From Brachypterus glaber (taxonomy: Eukaryota; Arthropoda; Insecta; Coleoptera; Kateretidae), in contig OY294049.1 of assembly GCA_958510825.1 (NCBI GenBank), forward strand, positions 23,574,945-23,638,944: 64,000 nucleotides of DNA, written 5' to 3'. The first letter of the stretch is position 1. The number at the start of each line of letters is the position of its first letter. Position numbers and translations under genes: made by a program. The notes under the pieces are model-generated. The model was given only the letters and a program-made list of their open reading frames with translations, searched no databases and was not told where the DNA came from. Below, in pieces: positions 42,574 through 54,162 of this stretch.

Positions 42574-42787
42574 TATGGTCTGTTTCATCAAGCAAGACAG
42601 TAAATTAAAAATCGCACAGTGAATATTTTAAAAACAATTCGAATATTGGATGTGCGAATATACTGCGTAGTTTATTTTATATAACATAACTATGTTCTAT
42701 ACACAAACATATACTATTCAAACCTGTTGTAAAAATATTTACTGTGCGATTTTTAATTTACTCTCTTGTTTAATGGAACAGACCATA
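42574..42787. mobile_element. 210-bp TA-flanked MITE, TGGTCTGTTYCAT termini
   Basis: 42576-42785 with 60-bp TIRs (TGGTCTGTTTCATCAAGCAA at the left, inverse TTAATGGAACAGACCA at the right, and shared TAAATTAAAAATCGCACAGT). TA flanks both ends. Its right edge abuts dispersed repeat copy 2. Confidence 0.9.
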
Positions 42788-42960
42788 ATTATTAATTGTA
42801 TTAATTGGTAATAATTATAATTAATTTTATTTAATAAATAGAAAGTTATTTAAAGCTATTTTCTTGGGTTTCTTTAGTAAAAATTGCACAAAGAACTGAA
42901 ACATCTAAAGTGACAGAAATCAATTGAAGAAAATTGATTTCACAGTCTGGAAACATGATA
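42785..42960 (+). repeat. Dispersed repeat, copy 2 (see 10247-10490)
   Basis: Same order of words as copy 1, but the TAATTAATTA expansion is absent and about 50 bp between AATCAATT and GAAGAAAATTG are missing; AATT at both deletion edges suggests a short-homology deletion. Confidence 0.85.
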
Positions 42961-43109
42961 AATAATGGTATGTTCTAAATCTAGTTGTGAAAAAACGTTT
43001 ATTATTATTTACTACTGTAACGAATTCGCAGTGTAATATTGTAAAGTATACAATTTATACATACCAATATGTTTTTGTCCAACATTCAATATTCTTAGAT
43101 CTATATAGG

Positions 43110-44324
43110 TAGGGGAACAGGGGGCACAGTGAGTCACTTACTTTTTCAGAGCGCATATTTTTAAAAGTTTTGACAATAACTCAGATTTTTTTTCATACTA
43201 CGTTTCTTTGATCTTTAAGCTAACATAATTTGCAGGTTTAAATTAAAAATGAATAGACCATGATTTTTTACAAGTACTTTTTTGACAGTATGTCATTTGA
43301 TTCACTGAGTACGGGGTACAGTGAATCACTGCAAGGGGTACAGTGAGTCAGTATAGATTACAGTTAATCGCGATATTTAAATAAATTAAAAAAAAGGTTT
43401 ATTTTAGTTACCTACATAGTTAAATAAACTTAAATAAAACTCTATGGTAACAAAAAACAAAACTTAAAATTAATTAATGTAGGTAAATCAAAACCTTGAA
43501 AATGAAACTCTTAAGTAAGAAAAAAAAACAACAGTCAAAATAAACTAACGTAAATCAAGACCCTGAAAAACAATATTAAATGTATTGTATATTGTATATT
43601 GTATAAAACAATTTGGATTTGGAAAAAAATAATTTCAAAATGTAGTTTTAGCAACCTCAAAAACCCCCATATTCAAATTTTCACACGATTTCCCGGACAG
43701 ACCGACCGATCGACCAACATTTTTTTTTTTGCTTGAAATTGATTTATATCAATATAAAACGTCATAAAACGCAACAATACGCCAAAAAAAAAATTAAAAT
43801 TTTTTCACGAATACAGGGCACTCCTAAATTTTGAAAATTTTTAAAATGGAAAGCAAAATTCCTACAATAATTTTAATTATAAATATACAGGAACATTTAA
43901 CCATAGTTAAGGCACAGTGGATCATGAGCCACTGTGTCCAATCGGTCTTTGACTCACTGTGTCCCCCCAGTAACCAGACCAGTTCAAAGTGGACATAAAA
44001 AAACATACCAAATATCTGATAAATTTGTGTAAACACACTTATTTAGGAGTTAATAAAGAATATAAAAATGCCAAATTACACTAGAAATTACAAATATACC
44101 TAATTAACAGATTAACAAAAAAAAAATACTTTCATTATTTATTTTATGCAGCCACCTCTTCGCTTCAACACACGCCACGCAGGTTTGCCGGCAACTGACC
44201 CTTTATCTAGAGAAACGTCTTCTTAGCGCGCCATTAGAAAGCGGCGTTTCTAAAACTAATATTGGTAGAGTTATAGTCAACGATTCATTGAGCCCAATGA
44301 CTCACTGTGCCCCCTGTTCCCCTA
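43110..44324. mobile_element. TA-flanked TIR element with CAGTGAGTCA subterminal sites
   Basis: 1211 bp (43112-44322). GGGGAACAGGGGGCACAGTG at the left and inverse CACTGTGCCCCCTGTTCCCC at the right, TA on each side. The terminal word recurs as GGGTACAGTGAATCAC (43315), GGGTACAGTGAGTCAG (43336) and, inverted, in GAGCCACTGTGTCC (43927) and TGACTCACTGTGTCCCC (43951). It also contains an inverted copy of dispersed repeat D (43690-43850). No transposase seen. Confidence 0.88.
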
Positions 44325-44474
44325 TCTCATAAACCTGAAGTAGGTATACCTTTCATATGCCCAAATGTATATCTGTATCTGGGACCTATATAAAAGATAG
44401 ATGACAAATTGAGAATATTATATTGCATAAAAATATAAGAAGTGACTATTTCTATGGATGCCCGTTGATTTAGA

Positions 44475-45417
44475 TACTACACCTTTTCAAGTTGTAAATC
44501 AGAAAGTATGATATTAATTTCAGACAGTGTAATTTGTTATTCAAATTTTTAAAATAAATTTCAGAAAGTATAAATTGTAATTCAGATTTTTAAATTATAT
44601 TTCAGAAAGTGTAAATTGTAATTCAGATTTGCAAGTTATATTTCAGAAAGTATAAATTGAAATTCAGATTTGTAATATATATTTCAGAAAGCGTAAGTTG
44701 AAATTCAGAAAGTGTAAATTATATTTCAGAAAGTGGAAATTAATTTTCAGAATGTGTTATTTTATTTAAATTTGGATCTGTAAATTCAATTTCAGAAAGT
44801 GTAAATTAATTTTAGAAAACGGTAATTTGTAAATCAGAAATTATAATTTTTATTTCGGAACGTATTATTTTATTCAACAAAATTTAAAAAGAGTAGCAGA
44901 TATGTATTATACAAATATTCGGCATTAACTATTGAACAGTAATAAATTAAAATTAAAAAAAAAAAGGTATTTTTTACATAAAATTAAACATTTAACAAAA
45001 TTAATTTCTAAATGGCTAGGTCACTTCATTATATTACATACGTATAAATTATAAATTAACAATAGATAAATATTTCTGAAATTTTATTTACACTTTCTGA
45101 AATACAATTTACTCTGTAATAATAATATAAAGTTATAATTTCTGAAATATAATTTACACTTTCTGAATTTCAACTTAAGCTTTCTGAAATATAATTTACA
45201 GTTTCTGAAATTTAATTTATACTTTCTGAAATATAAATTGCAAATCTGAATTACAATTTACACTTTCTGAAATATAAGTTGAAAATCTGAATTACAATTT
45301 ACACTTTCTGAAATATAACTTGCAAATCTGAATTACAATTTATACTTTCTGAAATTTAACTTGAAATTCTGAATATCAATTTACACTTTCCTATTTACAA
45401 CTTGAAAAGGTGTAGTA
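44475..45417. mobile_element. TA-flanked foldback built of iterated TTTCAGAAAGTGTAAATT units
   Basis: 939 bp (44477-45415), ends CTACACCTTTTCAAGTTGTAAA and inverse, TA at both sides. The left arm has about ten copies of (A/T)TTCAGAAAGT(G/A)TAAATT separated by GTAATTCAGATTT-like spacers; the right arm has about nine inverse copies (AATTTACACTTTCTGAAAT). The loop is about 44850-45060. No coding sequence. Confidence 0.92.
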
Positions 45418-45920
45418 TAACGATCGTGTAAGTAGATTATATAATAGATAGAATATAATTATATAATGAAGATAATTTGATAAATAAAAATACAATCGTA
45501 TTTTTATTTTTATTTTTTTTTGAAATTTGAATAAAGTTAAGAAAAAAGAATTTTTGAATCTATTTAGTTCAATCTAAAAAATTGAGCTTAAAATATAGAG
45601 GATTATTCAGAAAGGTACATCTAAAAAGTAGCTTTTATTTAATATTTCTGGAACCCTATAAACCACAGTAACGAATTTTTGCACGTAAAAGGCTATCATT
45701 TCATGTAATTTTAGTATTTAGTATTTTTAACCAGAAACGTGCAAAATGGGGGCCATAACACTTTTTTGCCCCAAACTGTTTTATCCATAATTTTTTTTAA
45801 CATTTTCTTAACAAAATATTAATCTTTAATTAAAAATACATAAAAAGGTACTCAGTTTTCAAACCGTACTGAAGGCAAAAAATATATACCTTTTTAAGTA
45901 TGTGTATTTATAAATAATTT
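45418..45920. other. Non-coding; MITE-interior relative at 45600-45830
   Basis: 45600-45790 shares GGAACCCTATAAACC.CAGTAACGA.TTTTTGCACGT and GCCCCAAACTGTTTT-type words with 5500-5700 and 53200-53370. No gene. Confidence 0.5.
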
Positions 45921-45921
45921 T

Positions 45922-46059
45922 GTTGGTTGGGACTACACTTTTTTGCACTGACGTACACTTTTCATCGGATCAACTAAGTACTGAATTTGTTCCTTAATTT
46001 TAAAATATGACAAAGAATGTGTTCAACTGTAAAGCGCAAAAGTGTAGGAACCAACCAAC
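45922..46059. mobile_element. 138-bp hairpin MITE, GTTGGTTGGGACTACAC termini
   Basis: GTTGGTTGGGACTACACTTTT at the left is matched by inverse AAAGTGTAGGAACCAACCAAC at the right. No target duplication resolved. Confidence 0.7.
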
Positions 46060-46214
46060 GTACCTACTTTATGTATGTAAACAGGAAATATGATTTTTAT
46101 TTACCTTTAGTTTTCTTGGTTTTATATTTATTACAATATATTATTACTAATATTTATTACAATATATTATTGCTAATAGGCAACCCATTAAACAGCTAAT
46201 GATTATAATTTATT

Positions 46215-46380
46215 AGTCAGGTGAGTAAAATTCATAACCTAAATTACTATATAAAATTAGGCAAACCTAAATACATAAATATCAAACTAGGTTGATATAA
46301 GAATATCAAACTAGTGTGATGTAAGGCGTTTTCTAAAGAACAAAAGAGTGTGCTAAATGTCATTTTCAAAGAGGGTCGTA
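46215..46380 (-). repeat. Dispersed repeat, inverted partner of 23275-23450
   Basis: Reverse complement of 23275-23450 over AATTAGGCAAACCTA, ATATCAAACTAG, GGCGTTTTCTAAAGAACAA and GAGTGTGCTAAATGTCATTTTC. The 98-codon minus-strand frame across it (46247-46543) has no recognisable protein pattern. Confidence 0.85.
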
Positions 46381-46737
46381 GGAAACAAGTATTTCGATAC
46401 AGTGCAGAAGTGCAGTGACGCAAAAGGTTTTCAGTTGCATATGGAGTCGTCGCCAAACTGAAATTTGATCTGGTGTTTGATAAAAATGAAGTAGACAAAA
46501 AAGCAACATTTTCAGGGGCAGATTGGTATTCAAATTTGAACAATTTTATAGTTATTTAGGTAAATGTGCTACTATTTTAAAAAATGTTTTTTTTTCAATT
46601 TTTCTTAAATAAAAAAATAGTTTATTTGAATGCAACTAAGGCAAAAATTTAAAATTATTACTTACACCTCCTAGTTTTTCAAGAAAAAAAATCTATAAAA
46701 AAAGCATGAGTACAAACTTGGTACAGTTGCAGGAATA

Positions 46738-47132
46738 GGTTTGTTCGTTGGGGCTGCACCTTTGCATCGAGTTCTACTCCGTGCATGTAACATCACGTGA
46801 TCAGTTCAACATAGTTCATGTAATGTAGTGCAAGTGGAATAGTGCAGGTTCAACGAACGCCAAAAATTGATATAAAATTTAAACTTTTTTTTAATTTGAC
46901 ATGCATCTATTGCACATGTACTATAGTAAAACACTAAACTTACACCTGCTAGTCTTGCTCTAGACCAGGTGCAACTAAGTGTATACTTTTTGCACTAAGT
47001 GTACACTTTTTTGCACTAGTTCAGTAAAGCTTGGCCGAACGAAAGCAAAATTAATCTTCCACTTTGTTAAACTTTGACGAACGAACGCAAAACCTTACAC
47101 GGTGCAAAGGTTCAACCCCCAACGAACAGACC
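46738..47132. mobile_element. TIR element, GGTYTGTTCGTTGGGG termini
   Basis: GGTTTGTTCGTTGGGGCTGC at the left (46738), inverse CCCCCAACGAACAGACC at the right (47132), followed inward by ACCTTTGCA(T/C)CG in both arms. Inside, TGCACTAAGTGTACACTTTT is repeated in tandem (46970-47022), and CGAACGAAAGC / CGAACGAACGC recur. 395 bp, no transposase. Confidence 0.8.
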
Positions 47133-47988
47133 CAATATAAAATATTCCAAAGGTCTTATTATTTGTTTTTGGGCCAGAACTTTAAAGGTTCCAGCTTCTC
47201 TGAAATCTGTGTGGCATATCCGCCCAGCACTTTGATAATGAGGATTGAAAGCTGGTGGAAACGAGCAACAGAAAGAGATGAATATCAATGTGACGTAGGA
47301 CACCGTTACTGCGAAGCAAAGTAGAGCCACCTGCTGTTCAAGCAAAACTAGTCGTGTTACCTAACTCAATTACGAGACTTCCCATAGAGAAATGTCACTA
47401 GATGACCCCTAGACTGGACAGAAAAATAAAAAAAATAAAAAAATATCTTTGGCTAACTCCACTTTTGGACGAATTGTCGTTTTTGATACCGTTAGTTACA
47501 CCATCTGCTAAAAACAGGCAACTCTAACCTTTTCCCAAATATAACTTTTTCCATGATGCTAGTCGAAAAGCTGCTAACTCCACCACTTCCAGCAATTATT
47601 GAAAAGGTTTTTATTTTTAAAATGATTGCTTTTTGATGCTGAACAGTATTTTGTACTTTCATTTTCTAAAATAAAAACCTTTGCAATAATTGCTTTATTT
47701 TTTGAAAAAACTTTACCTAAAACCTGCCAACTTCTTGATGGAGAATTGTGTCAAAGGTAGGAAACTTGCCATCTCCTTTTTAATTCAATAAACATCAAGT
47801 CCAAATTAATTTTTTTATAGTTAATATTTGTTCAAACCTCCAAAACAAGCTAATAAAAAAACGGGATTTTTTATTCTGTTATACAATAATTATAGAAATA
47901 ATTATAAGGTTTGTTTCGCCTCCTGTAAAGTTTGGTCAAAAAGAGTTAGCGAGGATATGTTGTGGGCTCCACTTTCCTAAGTAAAAAT
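47133..47988. other. Non-coding; palindrome at 47595-47692
   Basis: AGCAATTATTGAAAAGGTTT..TATTTT (47594) is matched by the inverse AAAATAAAAACCTTTGCAATAATTGCT (47666-47692; cited words AAAACCTTTGC and AATAATTGCT). ORFs at 47064-47345 show no domain. No gene. Confidence 0.5.
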
Positions 47989-48237
47989 CGTCGGCTTACA
48001 AGTAAAGAGCACTAAGTCCAAAAACAAAGGTTTGAGATATTTACAAATTTAACTTTTAATGTTGTTTTTTAATTTTTGTAATAATTGTTTTTGGAAACAA
48101 ACTACTGCAAATTGCAATGACATGTTTTGACATAATAATGTCCCATTTGCAGTTAAATAAAGAAAAATTGAAGTAGTTTAATTCAACTAAATTTGAAAAA
48201 AGACATGGACTTAGTGCCTTTTACTTGTAGGCCCACG
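47989..48237. mobile_element. TIR element A, CGTCGGCTTACAAGTAAA termini
   Basis: CGTCGGCTTACAAGTAAAGA at the left, inverse TTTTACTTGTAGGCCCACG at the right (one-base changes), then GCACTAAGTCC in both arms. 249 bp. Only one base separates it from element B. Confidence 0.8.
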
Positions 48238-48238
48238 G

Positions 48239-49011
48239 CGTCGGCTTACAAGTAAAAAGCACTAAGTCAATAAAATAATATAAAAACAACTATTTAAAAT
48301 TAAAACCCTTCTATTAATTAAACGTATAACTATAAAGTAGAAAACAAGATGTTTACATACCTTTTCAAAAACTAGATTTTTAAAAGGAGGGTTTGTACTT
48401 TTTGATTGTTTAAAGAAAGTTTCCATTTTGGACTTTAATAAAATTAATTAGTATTAATTATAAGAAACTGCTTACTATGCCAGAACTAAGAGGCAAAGAA
48501 GCATCTTCTAAAGTCAATAATTATAATGAATCATTATTAATGATAAAACACTTCACGGTGCAATTGTAAGGGCTGTTTTCCGAACTTGCCGCGAACTTTA
48601 ATTTTTTTCTTATATTCTTGTTATTTATGTAGTAACCAAGGATTTAAGAGCAAAATTAAAATAATCCATCAGTTAAAATTTGAATGCGTTTGTAGGTACA
48701 ATAAATAACGCGATATTGTATCATATAAATGATCATAGTTTTATAAATTAACTCTTTTTAGAAATTCGTTTAGTGCAGAAACATTTTAAATAATCTACAA
48801 GTAAAACGCACTAAGTGCACTAAGTGACTTAGTGCCTATTGTCAGATAAAATTTTAATCAAAATCAAATTGGTGCGTTTTGTATAGGGGGTACTCTACCT
48901 AGAAGTTAGTTCGGTTTACCTATACATATATCATCAAAAATTAACTACAGTGCTATTAAAATCCCATTTTTGCAAAAAAGTGACTTAGTGCCTTTTACTT
49001 CTAAGCCGACG
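48239..49011. mobile_element. TIR element B, same termini as A
   Basis: CGTCGGCTTACAAGTAAAAA at the left, inverse TTTTACTTCTAAGCCGACG at the right, with GCACTAAGTCA / TGACTTAGTGC next. An internal copy of the terminal word (CTACAAGTAAAACGCACTAAG at 48794; GTGACTTAGTGCC at 48822) lies in between. A and B share a family and may be one composite. Confidence 0.8.
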
Positions 49012-49215
49012 AAATATTCTAATTGTTTACACGACTGAACTTCAGTTACTAAAAGACAATCGAAGCTCGCCGTATCTTTACAGAAGCAGGCCTGAACTGG
49101 AACCGATAAGCAAACAAATATACCTGAACGAGGCCTAAAGTGGCCTGAAACCCCTCAGTATATTCTTAGAATTTTATCATATCATTCTTCTAATAAATAT
49201 TCTAAGAACGTTCTG

Positions 49216-50830
49216 TTAGCATTAGAGCAATGAGTAGGCAGGTTTGTTAGGGTAGGTAGGTAGTTTACACACTACATAAAAAGAGTACGGACATACACAA
49301 AATTTCAGGCCGAAATTGGCGGACGGAAGTGCGTCATCAAAAGTAAAATTTAAACAAAATAATTTTTAATTGTAATTTTTATTCTATTTGGCATGAAAGT
49401 TCGACAATAATGTTGTGTAGTGTTGTGTTATTTTATATTTCCCGTATTAAGAGCTAATCAGTAGTGCATTTTGATGATATTTTGTTGCTTTGGTTAACTA
49501 ATTAAACTTATGTATTTGTTTTGGGTAAAAAAGCTTTTTTTGTTTTCTTTCTAAACAAAAGAAATATTTCGTGAAATCATAGCCTCGTTAATAACACTAG
49601 ACAACACGGTTTCTTGCCCTGATTGGAGTCATATGTTTTTTAACTAATTTTGGGTCGCTGAAACCGAATCTCGCCTCAGAATATTTCTATTACCTAAGTT
49701 TTCTGAGAAAAATAAGATAAAAATGTTAAAAACTCATTATTTTATCATGGGGCATAAAAATATCCCAAGGACAAATTTAGATTCGGCGACTCAATATTAG
49801 TTAAAAAATAAAATACCAAATTTAAATTCATAGGTAGAATAAATAGGGATATTATGAAAAAACATATTTAAAAATAATGGATAATGTGACAAAACTAAGT
49901 AGGGGTGGAGGGTAAGAAGAAGGGTGCATAAGGGGACAAGCTTATCGCCACGTATTCATGCTAAAAATTGTCAAAAATCATTACTAGGGGGTCAAAAACT
50001 AAAAAAAATGTTACGTAATATGGTTCTATATGTAATAAAGTAACATTTTTATGATATGATATGATGATAGATCCATTAAAAAAAAATACACAATATTTTG
50101 TTTTATAAATTATTTTTAAATTGTCATAATTGCCTGTACTAAAATTTATTCTGCGACTTTAAATTGATAACAAAAATATATTTTTTGGGCTCGGAAAAAA
50201 AGTTTACACTGTGTACTTTAATTTTGTTTCTTTTTCATTTATTTACTTTTTACTAAAAAACTAAGCAAAATAAAAAAATATTTGTATAAATATTTTTGTA
50301 GAGAATTTTATAATCTACAAATTAAGTTTTATAAAATTTTTATACAGATTTGATAGTTTTGCCACAAAAGAGGAATTAAGTACTTTCATTTTAAGCTTTT
50401 TATTTTTTTCGCGTACTTAATCTGCAAGTAGGTCCGTGGCATATATATTTTTGAGTTCCTCATATTTTTTTTTAATATACCCTAAAATTTTCAAAATCCT
50501 ACTCTTTTTTTTAAGATTTTGAAAAAAACGTCATTATTTCCTGGACTTATATCTCAAAAATTTTAGGTGCTGAAATTTTTCTAAGGTCAGATTCGGTTTC
50601 TACGCCCTCAAATTAGTAAGAAAAATTTACTTTCCGATCGGGGCAAAAAAAAAAGTTGAGATTTGTTGCCTAGTGTAATAAGGTATACATGCATCAAAAG
50701 ATTTAAAACAAGGTTTTAAATCAGAAATTGTTATCCCTAATGAATATTCAGCATTAATAATGCATTAGTTAATAATAAATTGTATAGTTTTATTAAAATA
50801 CTGATTCTTTTTACTAAAATTTAAAAAAAT
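49216..50830 (+). repeat. Segmental duplication, unit 1
   Basis: 49216-49600 (AGGCAGGTTTGTTAGG.TAGGTAGGTAG, GCCGAAATTGGCGGAC, TGATATTTTGTTGCTTTGG) matches 53420-53830. 50147-50815 matches 50864-52441 at an offset of 717 bp with few changes. Non-coding apart from the conserved short frame at 50691-50768. Confidence 0.85.
50691..50768 (+). other. Short conserved frame ASKDLKQGFKSEIVIPN..., paralogue 1
   Basis: Twenty-five codons reading ASKDLKQGFKSEIVIPNEYS and four more residues, then TAG. The identical peptide is encoded at 52322-52399, and a diverged, broken copy begins at 53863. It has no start codon of its own and may be a terminal exon of a duplicated gene or simply sequence shared by descent. 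Confidence 0.3.
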
Positions 50831-50863
50831 AAGACGTGCTGGATTTTTTTAAGGTCAAATTTG

Positions 50864-52460
50864 TATTCTGCGACTTTAAATTGATAACAAAAATATATTT
50901 TTTGGGCTCGGAAAAAAAGTTTACACTGTGTACTTTAATTTTGTTTCTTTTTCATTTATTTACTTTTTACTAAAAAACTAAGCAAAATAAAAAAATATTT
51001 GTATAAATATTTTTGTAGAGAATTTTATAATCTACAAATTAAGTTCTATAAAATTTTTATTCAGATTTGATAGTTTTGCCACAAAAGAGGAATTAAGTAA
51101 ACTCTGCACTTTCATTTTAAGCTTTTTATTTTTTTCGCGTACTTAATCTGCCAGTAGGTCCGTGGCATATATATTTTTGAGTTCCTCATATTTTTTTTTA
51201 ATATACCCTAAAATTTTCAAAATCCTACTCTTTTTTTTTAAGATTTTGAAAAAAACGTCATTATTTCCTGGACTTATATCTCAAAAATTTTAGGTGCTGA
51301 AATTTTTCTAAGGTCAGATTCGGTTTCTACGCCCTCAAATTAGTAAGAAAAATTTACTTTCCGATCGGGGCAAAAAAAAAGTTGAGATTTGTTGCCTAGT
51401 GTAATAAGGTAGAGGAAAGTCGCCTAATTTCGGATACCATTTACAATGTATTCAATATTTAATACTCGGTATTACTTTTTGATATTTTTTTTATATAACC
51501 AGATACAACTTATTATAGCGAACCATGATTTATTATAAAAGCAATTTTATTACAGTTTATTTTTTCCAAAAAACACGGTTAAAAAAAATCAGCGCATTTT
51601 TGTGCATTTGAAAAAGGGCTCCTAATTTCGGACATATCCGAAAATTTTTTTTCAAAAGTAGATCTGGATCCCATTGCTTATGTTTCTTGTTATTCCTTCA
51701 CATTTAAGACGTAATTTATTCATTAAGGGATTTTCTACGAAATACTATAGGAACTATAATTTTAGATTCCCAATTTCGAATATCTTAGTATCTTAGGTAA
51801 TTTTCGTTTTTTCAAAATTGTTTATCTTAGTTTGTTGTATCATTATGAAAAAAATAATTAAGGGTTGGTTATCCTGAATAATAATTACCTTGCGGATATC
51901 CGAAATTGGGAATCAAATGCACAAAAATGGTCTATCCGAAATTAGGCAACTTTCTGCTTTTTAGATTAGAAATTTGTAGAATGTTTACGTTTTCAAATTG
52001 CTTAATTATGAATAGTGGATCAACTTAACTAACATCATAACTTAACCAAGACAGAATCACGAACTTTTATAACGATTATTTATAAAATAAACAAGCATAA
52101 TAATGCAACTGAGCACAAAACTGCCATTTGCAATATAAACGATTTGTGCTGCCATTTAAAGGAGAGAAGCTCTACCGTTATCATATTACAGGACGGATTT
52201 AGTTTGACTTTTGGCTTCACATAAAAGTAGGTTTCTGTTTACCTTTGCAGACAGTAACTTAAATACACTACTATCCGAAATTTGGAAACCATCCGAAATT
52301 AGGCGCATTTCCTCTATACCTGCATCAAAAGATTTAAAACAAGGTTTTAAATCAGAAATTGTTATCCCTAATGAATATTCAGCATTAATAATGCATTAGT
52401 TAATAATAAATTGTATAGTTTTATTAAAATACTGATTCTTTTTACAAAAGAAATACAAAA
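50864..52460 (+). repeat. Segmental duplication, tandem copy interrupted by a MITE
   Basis: Repeats 50147-50815 with small changes (for example nine extra bases near 51100, a homopolymer change near 51235). It is split at 51411/52315 by a TA element that the first copy lacks. Confidence 0.9.
51410..52316. mobile_element. TA-flanked MITE, GAGGAAAGTCGCC termini, copy 2
   Basis: 51412-52314 (903 bp), nearly identical to 26382-27276. The paralogous sequence at 50675-50695 reads AATAAGGTATACATGC without insertion, against AATAAGGTA-element-TATACCTGC here. This proves the termini and a two-base TA duplication. Confidence 0.95.
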
Positions 52461-53403
52461 ATATTACTACCTACTTACATGTGAATAAGGTATAAACATT
52501 TTAAAACTATAACACCTTAAAATTGATATTGAATATTAAAATTGTCATAATTGTTGTCAAACAATTTTAATTTCAATAGTTAGCGCAAATTCTTGGTGTA
52601 TAACAGACTTGATTTCAACAATGTTCTTACCGTAGCAACGACATTTTCTGTAAAGGCAGGCTGTAAGGAAAAACATTTTTTAATAGAAAGGTGTGTCGTG
52701 TGATACATATTGACCAGATTTGACAGACCAGAACGATAGTTTTGCAAGGTACAAGAAGATACTGGGCATATTTTTCGTTTTAGAATGATCATAGAAGCTT
52801 TTGCATGATTAAAACAGTATTCAACGTATGTCTCAAAACCTTCCTAAAATGTTCTCGGCATAAAAGCGCATTTCCAATATTTATTTTTAAAATATTCTTA
52901 AAACTGTTTTGTACTATGTGGGTATTTTCTACTTTGTTAATTTTATTGTATGTATTTTTATTACATTATTTAAATTTAATTAGCAGAATAATTGTGTTTT
53001 TATTTTATTATTTACATAACGTTTATTTTATTATATTTATTTTTAATTAACATTAATTAGTATGTATGTCAAAATACACAGTGTTTACTCTCTTTTGGCA
53101 TACATTTAAAGGAGGGATTCTACATCATAAAATAGGACAAAAAGTTCCTTTAAGCGTCTAAAAATTCGTAAAGGAGCTAAGCGCATTTGAAAGTGGCTAA
53201 AAAAAATAGTTTTTTATTTAATAACTTGGGAACCCTTTGAGATATAGCAACAGAGTTTTTCATGTGAACTAATGTTAATAAGGCCCATCTGAATTTCATG
53301 TACTTATTTTAAACGGAGATGTGCGAAACGGTGTGGCCATTTCAGTTTTTTTTCCCAAACTCTTTTTTGTGTAACTTTTTTGTAACTTATGTGTAACTTT
53401 TCT
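52461..53403. other. Non-coding; MITE-interior relative at 53105-53400
   Basis: Frames at 52580-52792 (minus) and 52805-53050 (plus) show no recognisable motif; the latter is a low-complexity F/L/I run. 53105-53370 resembles 5395-5720. Confidence 0.45.
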
Positions 53404-54080
53404 TGTAATTTTATTGGAACTAGAGCACTGGATAGGCAGGTTTGTTAGGCTAGGTAGGTAGTTTACACACTAAACAAAAAGAATACCGACATATACAAAA
53501 TCTCAGACCGAAAATGGCGGACAGAAATGCGTCACCAAGAGGAAAATTTAAACTAAATAATTTTTAATTTTAATTGTTATTCTATTTGTCATGAAATGTT
53601 GACAATAATAGAAAATCATTTGTGAAAGTTTTCATTAATTTTCTCAATATTTTCGTATAAAAGTTATTTAAGAAGAAGAATTAACTTTAAAATGGTGCAT
53701 TTTGATAGTATTTTGTTGCTTTGGTTAAGGAATTAAACTTATTTATTTGTTTTAGGTTAAAAAAAGCTTTTCTTTATTTTCTTTCTAAACTAAAAGAAAT
53801 CAGAGCCTCGCTAATAATAAGAATTAAATTATTATAAACAATCTACCAATTACCTAATACTGCATCAAGAGATTTATCTTCTGAAAGATTTAAAACAAGG
53901 TATTAAATCAAAAATTGTTAAAACAACAATTGTTATAATTAGGGCTATAGCCCTAAGGGATATTCAACATTGGTAATACATTAGTTAGTAATAAATTAAA
54001 TGAGTTTTATTAAAATACTGGTTTTATTTAGTAAGGAAATAGAAAAATATTACTAGTACGTGTGAATAAGTTATAAACGT
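53404..54080 (+). repeat. Segmental duplication, diverged unit 2
   Basis: Matches 49216-49600 and then, after a deletion, the end of 50690-50830 (GATTTAAAACAAGG, ATACATTAGTTAGTAATAAAT) and 52440-52510 (AAATATTACTA, GTGAATAAG.TATAAAC.TTTTAAAACTATAA). More diverged than the tandem pair. Confidence 0.8.
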
Positions 54081-54162
54081 TTTAAAACTATAATCTTAAA
54101 TAAAACCGTTTGTTAACAGAATTAAAAAAACTATTTGACAAATCTAAAAAAAAACAATTGCG

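Noticed and set aside
46247..46543. 98-codon minus-strand ORF
   Set aside because: Overlaps a dispersed non-coding repeat whose other copy (23275) is not open in the same frame.
52805..53050. 81-codon ORF rich in F, L, I
   Set aside because: Composition is that of random AT-rich DNA; no transmembrane-protein context or homologue recognised.
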